Assembly (NCBI RefSeq): GCF_019710575.1
Contig: NZ_JAHWFK010000007.1
Span: 124,001 to 188,000 of the forward strand
DNA: 64,000 bases
Direction of reading: 5' to 3'
Source: Paractinoplanes polyasparticus
GTDB lineage: Bacteria > Actinomycetota > Actinomycetes > Mycobacteriales > Micromonosporaceae
Positions 8,889 to 17,542 of this stretch are shown here, in pieces. Every line of letters begins with the position of its first letter. Within the stretch, counting starts at the first letter, position 1. The notes under the pieces are model-generated. The model was not told where the DNA came from. It was given only the letters and a program-made list of their open reading frames with translations, and did no database searches. The position numbers and the translations under genes were made by a program.

Positions 8889-8962
8889 CGCGGGGTGGAG
8901 CAGCTCGGTAGCTCGCTGGGCTCATAACCCAGAGGTCGCAGGTTCAAATCCTGTCCCCGCTA
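8889..8962 (+). tRNA. tRNA-fMet (CAT), copy 1
   Basis: A complete cloverleaf. The acceptor is CGCGGGG/CCCCGCT with a C1-U72 mismatch, the anticodon stem-loop is CTGGG-CTCATAA-CCCAG with three consecutive G-C pairs, and the T-loop is TTCAAAT. The 1-72 mismatch and the three G-C pairs are initiator hallmarks. No CCA is encoded. A hairpin at 8969-9007 probably terminates it. It is identical to the copy at 11222-11295 on the other strand. Confidence 0.97.
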
Positions 8963-9592
8963 CGAGTCGAGGGGCCCTTGTCCGCGGAATGCGCGGACCG
9001 GGGCCTCTTCGCTTATTCCTGGGGGCCGAGCCCCCAGACCCCACGGTGCGGTGGTTGCTCGGGTGGGGCGGGTGCGGGGGGGGGTCCTGCGACTTCGTCG
9101 CGGTGGGGGTTGGCGACTTCGTCGCGACCCGGGGGACTGGCCTGGGTGATGAGGTGTCGGGTTGGGGAGACGGGCTCGGCGGCTCGGGCTTGGCGGCTCC
9201 GGCTCGGGCTTGGCGGCTCCGGCTCGGGCTTGGCGGCTCCGGCTCGGGCTTGGCGGTTCCGGCTTGGGCTCGGCGGTTCCGGCTTGGCGGCTTTGGCTTG
9301 GGCGGCTTGGGCTTGGCGGCTTGGGCGGCTTGGGCTTGGCGGTGACGATTCGGACTTGGTTGAGGGTCGGATTCTGTTTGCGAGTCTTGTGCTGGGCTTG
9401 AGGGTCGGGGGCTGGGCTGGGGTGGTTCGGCTGTCGGTCCTGGTGGGTTGGTTAGTCGGTGCTCCCCGTGCAGGCCGTAACAGATGCCGGGCATGATCGG
9501 CGTGGTGGGTGCGCCACTCCGCCAGGAGTTCCGGCACGCTGTAGGCGGCTCAGACGGGCTGGTTAGCTCCCTGTCTACGTCCGCGCCGCCGA
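8963..9592. repeat. Degenerate tandem-repeat region downstream of tRNA-fMet
   Basis: No convincing gene. From about 9175 to 9345 there is an imperfect tandem array with a period near 21 bp, built from GGCGGCTCCGGCTCGGGCTT-like units that degrade rightwards into GGCTTGGGC units. On the minus strand it would read as a Pro/Lys/Ser/Arg-rich low-complexity peptide, which I regard as spurious. A hairpin at 8969-9007 (GAGGGGCCC with GGGGCCTC, enclosing TCCGCG/CGCGGA) probably terminates the tRNA. Confidence 0.55.
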
Positions 9593-10273
9593 TCACGCAC
9601 AGGCGGTAGACGGGTGGGCCAGTTTTGACGTCGGACACCGGCTCGGCGTTGCGATGGGTGCCGGTCTGGCGATGGGTGCTGGTCTGGGCAAGCATGCTTC
9701 GCGCTGGACGGGAGTGGCCGCTATCAGGAGTACCGGGGGCCGCTCGAACAGGTTGTGCATGGGTCGCTGACATTCCTCACGCAGCTGCCGGCTGTACCGG
9801 AGGTAGCGCACGAGGTAGAACGCTGCGATCACAGGCGTGAGGAGCCACAAGATCTCGAGCCCCGGGCCTGTGGCGCGGGCGTGGAAGGCCGCCGCGGTCA
9901 GGTCCGGTGGTTCCTGCCACATCAGCCACTGCAGTGCCGTGGCGAATGTCGTGGAACGACCCGCACGCTCCCCGGCGCAGGCGCCTGGCTCATAACTGGC
10001 CACGATGGACGCCGAGCCCAGCAGCACCACGGCGAGCGCCGCGAGCCACAGAAAGAAGAACGAGCCGGTGTCGACGACCCGCTGCCAGGGACGGGCAGCT
10101 GCTATGGAACGCGCACGCTTCTCCTGGTTCTCGCCGATGCCGAGCCCATCGGCCCAGACGGCCACCCATCCCGGACGTGGTGATGCCGTCGCGCGGACAG
10201 GCAATGTGGCGCCGGACCCAGCCAGCGCCGTGCCGTTCGCTGACCGCAGTGAGCGGGGCGGCGGCTCCTTCAT
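9593..10273 (-). CDS. Possible two-helix membrane protein, unrecognised
   Basis: A 226-residue reading frame with two credible transmembrane segments: about residues 70-92 (SFFFLWLAALAVVLLGSASI) and 138-157 (LEILWLLTPVIAAFYLVRY), the second followed by a basic stretch. This hydrophobic pattern is not expected by chance. The last 45 residues are low-complexity (RPAPIARPAPIATPS) and may be read past a frameshift or lost stop. It lies between the two tRNA-fMet copies in otherwise decayed DNA. No family is recognised and it could be a fading pseudogene. Confidence 0.4.
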   Translation of the reverse strand: MKEPPPRSLRSANGTALAGSGATLPVRATASPRPGWVAVWADGLGIGENQEKRARSIAAARPWQRVVDTGSFFFLWLAALAVVLLGSASIVASYEPGACAGERAGRSTTFATALQWLMWQEPPDLTAAAFHARATGPGLEILWLLTPVIAAFYLVRYLRYSRQLREECQRPMHNLFERPPVLLIAATPVQREACLPRPAPIARPAPIATPSRCPTSKLAHPSTACA

Positions 10274-10419
10274 TGCCTTCGTGGTGACCGAGCCGCATCG
10301 TCCGTCCCTCGAACGACAGTGTCTATGCGGCTACCTGCCCCAGGCGTGGGACTGCCCCGGATCAGCGGCCAAAACCCACGCCAGGCCGTGCGAGTGGCCC
10401 GACCACCTGATCAGCGAGC

Positions 10420-10575
10420 ACTACGGCAGAAAGACAAACCCAAGGACGGTGAAGGCGTACCAGGTCGGCGTCGGCCGGTTCCCCGGCGAAGAGCCGCAAT
10501 CGCGAGCGCCACCAAGACGAAGGCAAGGAACTCGACAACCACCACAACCAGCGGCCCATGATGATCGATCCTCTG
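10420..10575 (-). pseudogene. Remnant of a small membrane-protein gene
   Basis: On the minus strand one frame gives a transmembrane-like GPLVVVVVEFLAFVLVALA followed by IAALRR. The second hydrophobic stretch, GNRPTPTWYAFTVLGFVFLP and a stop, is only reached in a different frame. A single-base frameshift near 10480 would join the two halves into a two-helix protein. This is speculative. Confidence 0.25.
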
Positions 10576-10870
10576 AAGCGCCCGGCCGCGCCCCCGCACC
10601 CGATCCGCCGGCAAACTGAGCACTGCGAAAGACCGCGGCGCGTGTCAGATGAGGCGGCCGTCCCGCGCCGCCCGATACAGCCGAAGCGAAACGGGCGCCC
10701 GGGTACGAGTGAACCCTACGTGCGCGTGGACGCAGGTAGCCCACAGCGCAGCCCCGAACTCAGCGGCTCGCACTGATTAGGCACCCTCACGGCAGCCCGC
10801 GGCCTCACCTCCCGCAGTAGCTACGCCATCACGATCAGGCGATAGATCCACTAATGACAATGACGATCAT

Positions 10871-10950
10871 TGCTGCCGCTGCCGCTGCCGCTGCCGCTGC
10901 CGCTGCCGCTGCCGCTGCCGCTGCCGCTGCCGCTGCCGCTGCCGCTGCGC
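10871..10950. repeat. (GCCGCT)n hexanucleotide microsatellite
   Basis: About 13 uninterrupted copies of GCCGCT run for roughly 80 bp. It encodes Leu-Pro, Ala-Ala or Gly-Ser/Ser-Gly dipeptides depending on frame and strand, none within a credible gene. It lies in the region between the inverted tRNA genes. The remainder of 10624-11165 shows no gene. Confidence 0.85.
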
Positions 10951-11165
10951 GCGGCCTTGTGGCGACCTACCACCGCTCGTGTGCGGCGGCCGGCAATCGA
11001 GACCAGCGCCCCGCCCGCGGTGGTCGCCAGCATCGCGCTGGCTGGTGCCGGGTGCGCTGGTGCGGCTGGTGCCGGTGTTGCGAGCGTTGATGGCCGGTGG
11101 CGGCCGCTGGGTGGTGCGGCGGCCCTCGCGATGCGCGGTGGTGCGCCGGCGCCGGGAGGTATGGA

Positions 11166-11209
11166 ATGCCAGAAGCCCCTCACCCGGATGGGTGAAGGGC
11201 TTCTGGCAT
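11166..11209 (-). terminator. Terminator of tRNA-fMet copy 2
   Basis: A 13-bp outer stem (ATGCCAGAAGCCC with GGGCTTCTGGCAT) encloses an inner CACCC/GGGTG stem. It lies 12 nt past the 3' end of the minus-strand tRNA. Confidence 0.7.
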
Positions 11210-11221
11210 GCACTTCTCTTG

Positions 11222-11295
11222 TAGCGGGGACAGGATTTGAACCTGCGACCTCTGGGTTATGAGCCCAGCGAGCTACCGAGCTGCTCCACCCCGCG
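11222..11295 (-). tRNA. tRNA-fMet (CAT), copy 2
   Basis: The sequence is base-for-base identical over all 74 nt to the plus-strand copy at 8889-8962, with the same C1-U72 mismatch and G-C-rich anticodon stem. The shared sequence also includes a few 5' flanking bases (CCGA). The 5' and 3' surroundings otherwise differ, including different terminator hairpins. Confidence 0.97.
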
Positions 11296-11954
11296 TCGGT
11301 AGTTAAACCCTACCCCGTGCCCTCCGCATCGACCAAAACGGGGTCGAATGTCCCCCGAAACCGCCGCCGGCGCGGGCCGACATCGGCCCGGACCGTCGCA
11401 CCGTTATCGCAGGCCGCCCCACTGCCACCAGCGACGATAGCCATCTGACACCGGCACTGCCCCCACGGCCTTGGACAACCACCGCCATCGCGGGCCGCAT
11501 GGCCATCGTCAACAGCCAAGTTGTCGAGGCGGCCAATATGCCCAGCGACAAGGACTCCGATCATCGGCGCCTCATGTGGATTGCCGTGCCGCCCGTATCT
11601 CAGACCGCCATGTCACCAACGGGCACCATCGGTGACTGGGCACACCGGCATTCAATGATCGTTGACGGTGGACGACCCCACAGTCGGCTGCGACACCCAC
11701 GGTTGTTTGGACCTCCTGTACCGCGACCTGCAACCCGCGACGCTGCTCGTGCGCAACGGCGCTGGTTTGCAGCGTTGCCCGCGACGCTGCTGGTCCGCGA
11801 CGCCGTCAGTTTGCCGACGGCGCTGGTCCGCGACACCGCTGGCCCGCGGCGTTGCTGGCCCGCGGCGCTGCTGGTTTGCGATGGCGGTGGTCCGCAACGC
11901 TGCTGGGTTGCGGCGCTGCTGATCCGCCAGCCTGGGTGGGGTGGGTTGTGGCGG
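11296..11954. other. Repeat-rich non-coding stretch, no gene supported
   Basis: No frame on either strand looks like a protein. From about 11740 to 11930 there are many imperfect copies of a unit near GCTGGTCCGCGACGC spaced 20-30 bp apart. The DNA looks like decayed or expanded low-complexity sequence continuing the region between the tRNA genes. Confidence 0.45.
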
Positions 11955-13103
11955 CTACGTCTGGACCTGCGGGTGGTACTCGTGGGCTTCCAGGCCGAAG
12001 GTCCAGGCGACGCCCTCTCGGGCGGTGCGGACTGTGGGTGGGACTCGAAGCCAGTAGATGCGGCTGGTGCCGTCTGGCTCGGGGGTGGCGTTTACGACCT
12101 CGACCATTGCCAGGGGCTCGTCGCCGGGTAGGGAGAGGAACCAGAGGGTGCCGATCTCGTCTTTGTGCAGGGCGCGGGCGCCGGCTTCGCGTAGGTAGCG
12201 GTCGTAGCCGAAGTGTTCCAGCATGACTCGGCGTAGTTCGGCGTTGGTCTCGGCGCCTATGCGGTCGGCGGTCAGGGTGGGTAGTTGGGCGGCCAAGCTG
12301 GTGGGGATCGGCATTCCGCGCCAGGCCCACAGGGCGTAGCCGTCGGGGAATTCCATGGCTGGGCCCTCGCCGCGGTGCAGGCGGCCTACGTTGTCCCGGG
12401 CTACGCGGGTGGGGCGGTCAGTCAGGATGGCGTAGTGGGAACCGGCCCACCACCAGCCGCTGTTGCGGGCCACGGCAGCCAGGCCGGTCAGGTCGTGCAG
12501 CAGGGCGGCGTCGGGGTGCAGGCGGTCGGCTGCCTCGAAGGTGGCGAGCCACACGCCGTCGTGCTGGCCGTAGATGGCGTCGAGCAGGCGGGAGCGGGCC
12601 GCTCGGCCCAGGGCAGTCGGTAGATCCGCGGTCAGGTCTTCGCCGAGGCGTTGGCGTAGACGTGCGGCGACTCTGTCCATCACCAAGGACCAGGAACGCC
12701 GGCCCGCTGCGGCGGTGAGCTGGGCCCAGCCTTCGACGCCGAGCACGCGTGATGCTCGTTCGCGGGCGGCCGCCCAGGGCTCTGTGCGGATCTGCCGTCG
12801 TACGGACGTGTTGCCCGTTGCGGTCGGAGGCCGGCCCTCAAGCTGCAGTGCTGCCTGCACCTCGGCCACCCAGGGCGGGCCCTCGGGAGGCGCGCCGGTT
12901 AGGAGGGCGGCTGCCACCGCGCCGGCTCGAGGGGATGACAGCCAGAAGATGTGTTGCGGTTCAGCCAGGCCTGCTCGGCGGTAGGCCTCTCGTAAACCGG
13001 CCTCGGCGGCGGGGCGGTTGGCGGGGGCTGTCTCGAGGGCGGCGGCCAGCCATTGGTCTTCGACGGCGGCGGCTGTGGCTTCCTGGGTGCTGGTCAGTCG
13101 CAT
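11955..13103 (-). CDS. DUF6745 domain protein
   Basis: A 382-residue protein. The C-terminal 220 residues match the DUF6745 pattern: RLHRGEGPAMEFPDGYALWAW, then MLEHFGYDRYLREAGARALH, then EPLAMVEVVNATPEPDG and WLRVPPTVRTAREGVAWTFG. The N-terminal part is Ala/Arg-rich and helical. No membrane segment or signal peptide is seen. It begins 7 bp after the 105-residue gene and is last in the minus-strand run that starts with the STM4015 gene. Biochemical function is unknown; linkage suggests a role with the radical SAM/ATP-grasp cluster. Confidence 0.85.
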   Translation of the reverse strand: MRLTSTQEATAAAVEDQWLAAALETAPANRPAAEAGLREAYRRAGLAEPQHIFWLSSPRAGAVAAALLTGAPPEGPPWVAEVQAALQLEGRPPTATGNTSVRRQIRTEPWAAARERASRVLGVEGWAQLTAAAGRRSWSLVMDRVAARLRQRLGEDLTADLPTALGRAARSRLLDAIYGQHDGVWLATFEAADRLHPDAALLHDLTGLAAVARNSGWWWAGSHYAILTDRPTRVARDNVGRLHRGEGPAMEFPDGYALWAWRGMPIPTSLAAQLPTLTADRIGAETNAELRRVMLEHFGYDRYLREAGARALHKDEIGTLWFLSLPGDEPLAMVEVVNATPEPDGTSRIYWLRVPPTVRTAREGVAWTFGLEAHEYHPQVQT

Positions 13104-13110
13104 GAGGGCC

Positions 13111-13428
13111 TCAGTCGGCGACCGGGCGGAAGGAACCGGGGACGTACTCGCGCTGGCGGACCACTCGGTAGTGGCCGGCCGGGAGTGAGATCGGGCCGTG
13201 TTCCTCGTGGGTGACTCGGCCGTACTGCGGCGCGTCGATGAACATGCGCTCGGGATCGTCGAGGTCGGCCAGCAGGCGCAGGCCGGGGCCGCCGATCACG
13301 TGGGCGTGGCCGGTGGCCTCGCCGCGGGCCAGCACCATGCGGCCGCGGCGGTCGCGCGGGACGGCCGAGCACTCCGGCACGTCGCCCTGTGCCACGGGCA
13401 CGATCAAGACGTCACCCTGCCGATACAT
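13111..13428 (-). CDS. Small conserved protein paired with DUF6745
   Basis: A 105-residue soluble protein beginning MYRQGDVLIVPVAQGDVPEC, with GEATGHAHVIGG in the middle and GPISLPAGHYRVVRQREYVP near the end. The ATG at 13428 has a strong ribosome-binding site (GGGAGG, five bases upstream). The His residues in GHAH and THEEHG could bind metal, but that is a guess. It lies 131 bp downstream of the STM4011 gene and 7 bp upstream of the DUF6745 gene, so the last two are surely co-transcribed. I do not recognise a named family. Confidence 0.75.
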   Translation of the reverse strand: MYRQGDVLIVPVAQGDVPECSAVPRDRRGRMVLARGEATGHAHVIGGPGLRLLADLDDPERMFIDAPQYGRVTHEEHGPISLPAGHYRVVRQREYVPGSFRPVAD

Positions 13429-13559
13429 AAGCCCTCCCAGCTCCAGCAACGCACGAAACGTATCGCGCGCGTACGACACTTTTCCGGGTCGGGACAGGCC
13501 GTCGTCGAACCCGGCGAACAACGGATCACCGTCATGGGGACAACTGAGATCGGCAGCCT

Positions 13560-14420
13560 TCAGGTGGTGGGCCAGGCGGCGGGGATGCGTTCCAGGAGGC
13601 CGTCGGTGTAGACGTCGCGCAGGGCCAGCGGCTTCAGATGGACGTACCCGATGTGGCAGTCGCAGAGGTTGTTGGTGCAGGGGCGGGGGCGCAGGGCCGC
13701 GCGCCAGCTGTCGTCGTAGAGGTTGCCCAGCGGCGTCTGGATGAAGTGGCAGCGCCGCACCGTGCCGTCGCCCAGCACGGAGATGGCTGTCTCGCCGGCG
13801 TGGCACGGCAGGCCCAGCGACGGGTGCGGGCGGACGCTGTCGCCGAAGTGGGGGTCGAGTGCCGTCCAGCGTTTCTCTTCGTCCGCGGTGTAGACGTGGC
13901 CGTCGGCGGCGTTGACCCAGAGGTACACCGTGGGAGGCAGCGAAGCGCGTAGTGCGAGCGCCTCGTCGTAGTGGGCGGGCAGGCCGACCACGCCCACCGA
14001 ATAGCGGACGCCCAACTCGTCCAGTTCACGGCAGCGTTCCAGGAAGCGGGCCCGGGTCACCTGGCCCGGGTGGTAAGTGGCCCACAACGCGGCCACCCGG
14101 GCGTCCGCTGTGGACAGGAACGAGACCCGGGCGGCCAGGTTGGTCTGGATCGCCACCCGGGCGACGTGCGGCAGGTGGGAGAGGCGGACGATCGTGTCGC
14201 GGTACCAGCTGCGGGTCAGGCCCTCGCCCCAGGGCGTGAACAGCACCGACAGCCGCCGATCGGCCGTCGCCTCGACCCAGCCGGCGAACCGTTCGAGGTC
14301 GGCCCGGTCGGCCCGCAACAGCTCGGGCGGGTCGACCCGCTTGGCGAAGGGGCAGTACGGACAGTCGTAGTTGCAGCTCGCCAACGGGCCGCGATAGAGG
14401 ACGTAGAGATCATCGGACAA
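13560..14420 (-). CDS. STM4011 family radical SAM protein
   Basis: A 286-residue radical SAM enzyme. The [4Fe-4S] motif is C16xxxC20xxC23 (SCNYDCPYCPF) and the TPWGEGL segment follows the core fold. A C-terminal cysteine set (C206, C224, C248, C253, C255) resembles a SPASM/twitch auxiliary cluster, which in known enzymes often supports peptide or protein modification. The start is TTG at 14420, overlapping the end of the STM4012 gene by 11 bp; no ATG or GTG is available before the cluster motif. The substrate is unknown. It is a partner of STM4012, STM4013, STM4014 and STM4015 family proteins. Confidence 0.88.
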   Translation of the reverse strand: MSDDLYVLYRGPLASCNYDCPYCPFAKRVDPPELLRADRADLERFAGWVEATADRRLSVLFTPWGEGLTRSWYRDTIVRLSHLPHVARVAIQTNLAARVSFLSTADARVAALWATYHPGQVTRARFLERCRELDELGVRYSVGVVGLPAHYDEALALRASLPPTVYLWVNAADGHVYTADEEKRWTALDPHFGDSVRPHPSLGLPCHAGETAISVLGDGTVRRCHFIQTPLGNLYDDSWRAALRPRPCTNNLCDCHIGYVHLKPLALRDVYTDGLLERIPAAWPTT

Positions 14421-15714
14421 CGTACGCGCCCATCGCCTCGCGCACCGGGCCCGAGACCAGCCACGGCCCGATGGCGTCGGAGTGAGCCAGCCCGGCTGCG
14501 GTCAGCGTGCGGTGGTCGTCGTGCAGCCACCCGCGGTCGGCCAGCTCTTTCAGCTGGGGGAAGTCGTCGGTGTGGGCCGTGCCGAAACGCTCGTTGTAGG
14601 CGCCGGCGTCCACCCCCGTACGCCGGAGCAGTGATTTCAGCAGCCAGCGCCGCCGCTGTTCCGTCCGGTCGAGGTCGAAGCCGATCTCGGCGTAGCGGAA
14701 GTCGTCGGCGGGCCGGGACAGGTAGTCGTCGATCACCGCCCGAACCTCGGAGACGCCGACCGCGTAGTCGAACGAGTAGTGCAGCGAAGTCGTGTAGGAC
14801 CGCGCGCCGCAGCCGAGGCCGACCATGCCGTCGTCCTGGCAGCAGTAGTCGGGGCCCTCGACCGCCGGCGCCCCGGCTCGCCGGAACTGGCGCATCGACT
14901 GCTGCTCGTACCCGGCGGCGGTCAGCACCTCGACCGCCTGGTGGTACAGCTCTTGCCGCTGGGTGTCCCAGCCCTCGCGGCCGCCGGCACGCCGGCCCAG
15001 ACCGGTCAGCGGGCGAACGTACAGGGGATAGAGGTAGAGCTCTTCGGGCTGCCAGCGCAGTGCCTCGTCGAGCGAATGCTGCCACGTCTGCGGGGTCTGC
15101 CCGTCGATGCCGTAGATCAGGTCGACGTTGAGGACCGGAATCCCGGCCGTACGAATGACCTCGAGCGCGGCGAGCACGTCCGCCAGCCGCTGGGGCCGGC
15201 CGGCCGCGTGCGCCTCGGCGTCGAGGAAGCTCTGAACGCCCATGCTGACTCTGGTCGTTCCGTGGGCCGCCAGCACGGCGAGCCGGTCGGCGGTCGCGGT
15301 GGCCGGTGACGTCTCGATCGACAGCGGCCGGTGTTCACTGCCGAAGGTGACCTCGACGATCTCGAACAACGACTCGAGTTCGGCCGCGGTGAGGTAGGTG
15401 GGCGTGCCGCCGCCGATCGCCAGCTGCGCGAACGACGCCTCGCCGGCCAGCGACTGCCGGACCGCCACGGCCTGGCGTCTCAACTGCGCCAGGTAGGCCG
15501 TCACCTGGGCCGCCGGGGGATTGGCGCGGGTGAAGAGGTTGCAGAAGCCACACCGCATCTCACAGAACGGCAGATGCACGTACCCGAAGAGCGCGTCCTG
15601 CCGTTCCGGGGCCCACACCTCGCTCAGCGGACGCCGCGGCGCCAGCTGCCGATAGGCGGTCTTGTGCGGATAGGCGTAGAGATAGCCCTGGTAGGGGGAC
15701 TGGTCGAGGGTCAT
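14410..15714 (-). CDS. STM4012 family radical SAM protein (HemN-like)
   Basis: A 434-residue radical SAM enzyme related to HemN/coproporphyrinogen dehydrogenase-like proteins. It carries C51xxxC55xxC58 (FCEMRCGFCNLF) and the SAM-contacting GGGTP at 101-105, then TRVSMGVQSF and VLNVDLIYGIDGQT, which are HemN-type signatures. The C-terminal winged-helix-like region (YAEIGFDLDRTEQRRRWLLK) is also HemN-like. Despite the resemblance it belongs to the STM4012 group rather than heme synthesis. Its ATG overlaps the STM4013 stop (ATGA), indicating translational coupling. Confidence 0.9.
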   Translation of the reverse strand: MTLDQSPYQGYLYAYPHKTAYRQLAPRRPLSEVWAPERQDALFGYVHLPFCEMRCGFCNLFTRANPPAAQVTAYLAQLRRQAVAVRQSLAGEASFAQLAIGGGTPTYLTAAELESLFEIVEVTFGSEHRPLSIETSPATATADRLAVLAAHGTTRVSMGVQSFLDAEAHAAGRPQRLADVLAALEVIRTAGIPVLNVDLIYGIDGQTPQTWQHSLDEALRWQPEELYLYPLYVRPLTGLGRRAGGREGWDTQRQELYHQAVEVLTAAGYEQQSMRQFRRAGAPAVEGPDYCCQDDGMVGLGCGARSYTTSLHYSFDYAVGVSEVRAVIDDYLSRPADDFRYAEIGFDLDRTEQRRRWLLKSLLRRTGVDAGAYNERFGTAHTDDFPQLKELADRGWLHDDHRTLTAAGLAHSDAIGPWLVSGPVREAMGAYVVR

Positions 15715-16508
15715 CGTGGCCTCACCACAAACTCGGCGTACGGCACTGTCCAGACCGCCTCGTGGGCGACGCGATGGCCGACGTGGCCGTCCTCGCCGTA
15801 GAGCGTGCCGTGGTCGGAGCAGAGGATCACCTGGCAGGGGCGGCCGCGGCCGGCCACCAGATCGAACAGCCGGCCCAGCTCAGCGTCCACATAGCTCAGT
15901 GCAGCGGCGTGACTCTCGAGGCTGTCGGCCACCGCGCCGGGCAGGTAGTGCTTGTTCGGTTGGTGCAGGGCGGCCACGTTGACGAACGAGAACAGCGGCC
16001 GGTCGGCGGGCAGGCCGGCGACGATCGCCTGCAGCCGGTCGATCTGGGCGCCGAGACAACCGGGCGCGGTCACGCCGAACGACGGCTCCCAGTGCGATTC
16101 GGTGAACAGGCCGGGCAGGACGCGGCCGAGCGGCGCCCCCGGATTGAAGAAGCCGACACCGCCCAGGCAGACCGTGTGGTAGCCCTCTTTCGCGAGCGCC
16201 GACGGCAGGTCGGCGGCGTCGAAGACGTACGTCGCCGGACCGCTCGTCTCGCTGCCGGCGAACCGCGCGGCGAAGAGCCGTTCGTGCGGCCCCGGCGTCA
16301 CCGGCGTGGGCAGGAAACCGGCGAAGAATGCGTGGTGCGCCGCGTAGGTGAAGCTGGCCGGGGTGTGCCGCCGCTGCCACCGGCCGCCGGGGAGCACGCG
16401 GGCCAGTGTGGGCGTGCGTCCTGCCGCCAGCGCTGCCACCGCGACGTCGTAGCGCAGCGTGTCGAGCGTGACGAAGAGCAGGTCGTGACTGCCGATCAGC
16501 TCACGCAT
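15711..16508 (-). CDS. STM4013 family hydrolase (alkaline phosphatase/sulfatase fold)
   Basis: A 265-residue protein of the alkaline-phosphatase/sulfatase superfamily. Visible metal-site elements are D16 (FVTLDTLRYD), D232-H233-G234 (LCSDHGTLYGEDGHVGH) and H242. The HTPASFTYAAHHAF segment (49-61) is at the usual nucleophile position, with Thr54 or Ser52 as candidates. It lacks the Cys/Ser formylglycine motif CxPxR, so it is more likely a phospho- or phosphodiester hydrolase than a true sulfatase. The ATG at 16508 overlaps the STM4014 stop by 13 bp. Substrate unknown. Confidence 0.88.
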   Translation of the reverse strand: MRELIGSHDLLFVTLDTLRYDVAVAALAAGRTPTLARVLPGGRWQRRHTPASFTYAAHHAFFAGFLPTPVTPGPHERLFAARFAGSETSGPATYVFDAADLPSALAKEGYHTVCLGGVGFFNPGAPLGRVLPGLFTESHWEPSFGVTAPGCLGAQIDRLQAIVAGLPADRPLFSFVNVAALHQPNKHYLPGAVADSLESHAAALSYVDAELGRLFDLVAGRGRPCQVILCSDHGTLYGEDGHVGHRVAHEAVWTVPYAEFVVRPR

Positions 16509-17542
16509 GCGCCCGCCCACCGGTCGAGCGCGGCCACCTCGGCGTCGTAGGTGTCGAGGCCCACGAGCAGGTCGCCGAACGCGTTGACCTCGGCCACCGC
16601 GTGCCCGCGCCAGCCCGAACGGAACATCAGGTCGACACCCACATGCAGGCTGCCCGGGAAGCACTCGGCCACCGCCGCGCAGGTCGCCATGGCTTCCGCC
16701 CACGCCTTCGGACCGGCCGCGGCCCGCACCGCTGCCACGTCGCCGCGTGAGTTGCCCAGATGCAGGTTGGTCAGCGGCGTGCGGCCGGCTCGCGCCACCA
16801 CGTGCGACGGCGAGCCGGCGATCGCCAGCACCCGCAGGTCGAACACGCGGTCGCCCAGGCTCGCCTTGGGATACCAGCGTTCGACGTGCAGGCCGTCGGG
16901 GGCGAGCCGGTCGACGATCCGCGCGATCGTGGCCTCGTCTTCGTAGCGGCGTACGCGCAGGTTGTTGTAGAGCCGGCCGTCATCGCCGGTCTCGACCGAG
17001 GTGGTGGCCTGGATGCGCGAACCCGCGACGGCCATCGCCAGCACCCCGGAGGCCGACGACCCGTGCGCCGGCTTGACGAAAACCCGCGCCCACCCGCTCG
17101 CCCGCATGGCGGCGCGCAGGGAGGCGTAGCCGTCGATCGGGGGCAGCGCGGGTGGCACCGGAATTCCGGCCTCGTGCAGGAGCGCATGGCAGCGGCGCTT
17201 GTCGCTCATGGTCAGGATGTCACCGGGCGGGTTGAGCAGCCGCCCGCCGCCCGACGCGATGCGGTCGAGGGCGACACTCAGACCCGCGTACGCCGCCGAG
17301 CCCCCGACGATCTCGCCCGGCGCCGCCGCTGTGGCCGCCCCGCGCAGCAGCCGGTCGACCTCGGCGTCCTCGCCCGGCGAGTCGATGCGCACTGTCTCGC
17401 CCACGCCGGGCACCGGGCCGCCGCTCAGCACCGAATGCCACGGGTAGACCGCCGGCGCGGGCAGCCCGGCCCGAGCGACGGCCGCCGCGAAGAGCGCGAC
17501 CCGGCGGTTGCCCGGGTTGCCGACCACGGCGAGCCGCATCAT
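16496..17542 (-). CDS. STM4014 family ATP-grasp protein
   Basis: A 348-residue protein with an ATP-grasp fold. The ATP-binding Lys157 lies in VFVKPAHGSSASGV, FDLRV is at 234-238, and the metal ligands D304, E318 and N320 lie in GVDLMF and AVAEVNAFGD. ATP-grasp enzymes ligate a carboxylate, via an acyl-phosphate, to an amine or thiol, so amide-bond formation or peptide tailoring is a reasonable guess. The start ATG at 17542 overlaps the STM4015 stop (ATGA); a second ATG follows immediately. Confidence 0.88.
   Translation of the reverse strand: MMRLAVVGNPGNRRVALFAAAVARAGLPAPAVYPWHSVLSGGPVPGVGETVRIDSPGEDAEVDRLLRGAATAAAPGEIVGGSAAYAGLSVALDRIASGGGRLLNPPGDILTMSDKRRCHALLHEAGIPVPPALPPIDGYASLRAAMRASGWARVFVKPAHGSSASGVLAMAVAGSRIQATTSVETGDDGRLYNNLRVRRYEDEATIARIVDRLAPDGLHVERWYPKASLGDRVFDLRVLAIAGSPSHVVARAGRTPLTNLHLGNSRGDVAAVRAAAGPKAWAEAMATCAAVAECFPGSLHVGVDLMFRSGWRGHAVAEVNAFGDLLVGLDTYDAEVAALDRWAGACVS

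Noticed and set aside
9175..9345. CRISPR array
   Set aside because: Period near 21 bp without unique spacers, imperfect units and no cas genes; it is a simple tandem repeat.
8922..9773. Long minus-strand frame ending in LVAGTGFEPATSGL, Pro/Lys/Arg-rich
   Set aside because: The C-terminal peptide is translated from the antisense of the tRNA gene, and the rest is tandem-repeat low complexity. A well-known artefact of tRNA regions.
8963..11221. Integrative element with integrase
   Set aside because: No integrase, relaxase, transposase or direct repeat of the tRNA 3' end was found; only the inverted tRNA copies are supported.
10870..11262. Leu-Pro-repeat frame ending in the same tRNA-derived peptide
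   Set aside because: It reads through the GCCGCT microsatellite and the antisense tRNA; no ribosome-binding site and no family.
13560..15714. Heme biosynthesis HemN role for the STM4012 protein
   Set aside because: Its linkage to STM4011, 4013, 4014 and 4015 genes and its family features place it in the uncharacterised cluster.
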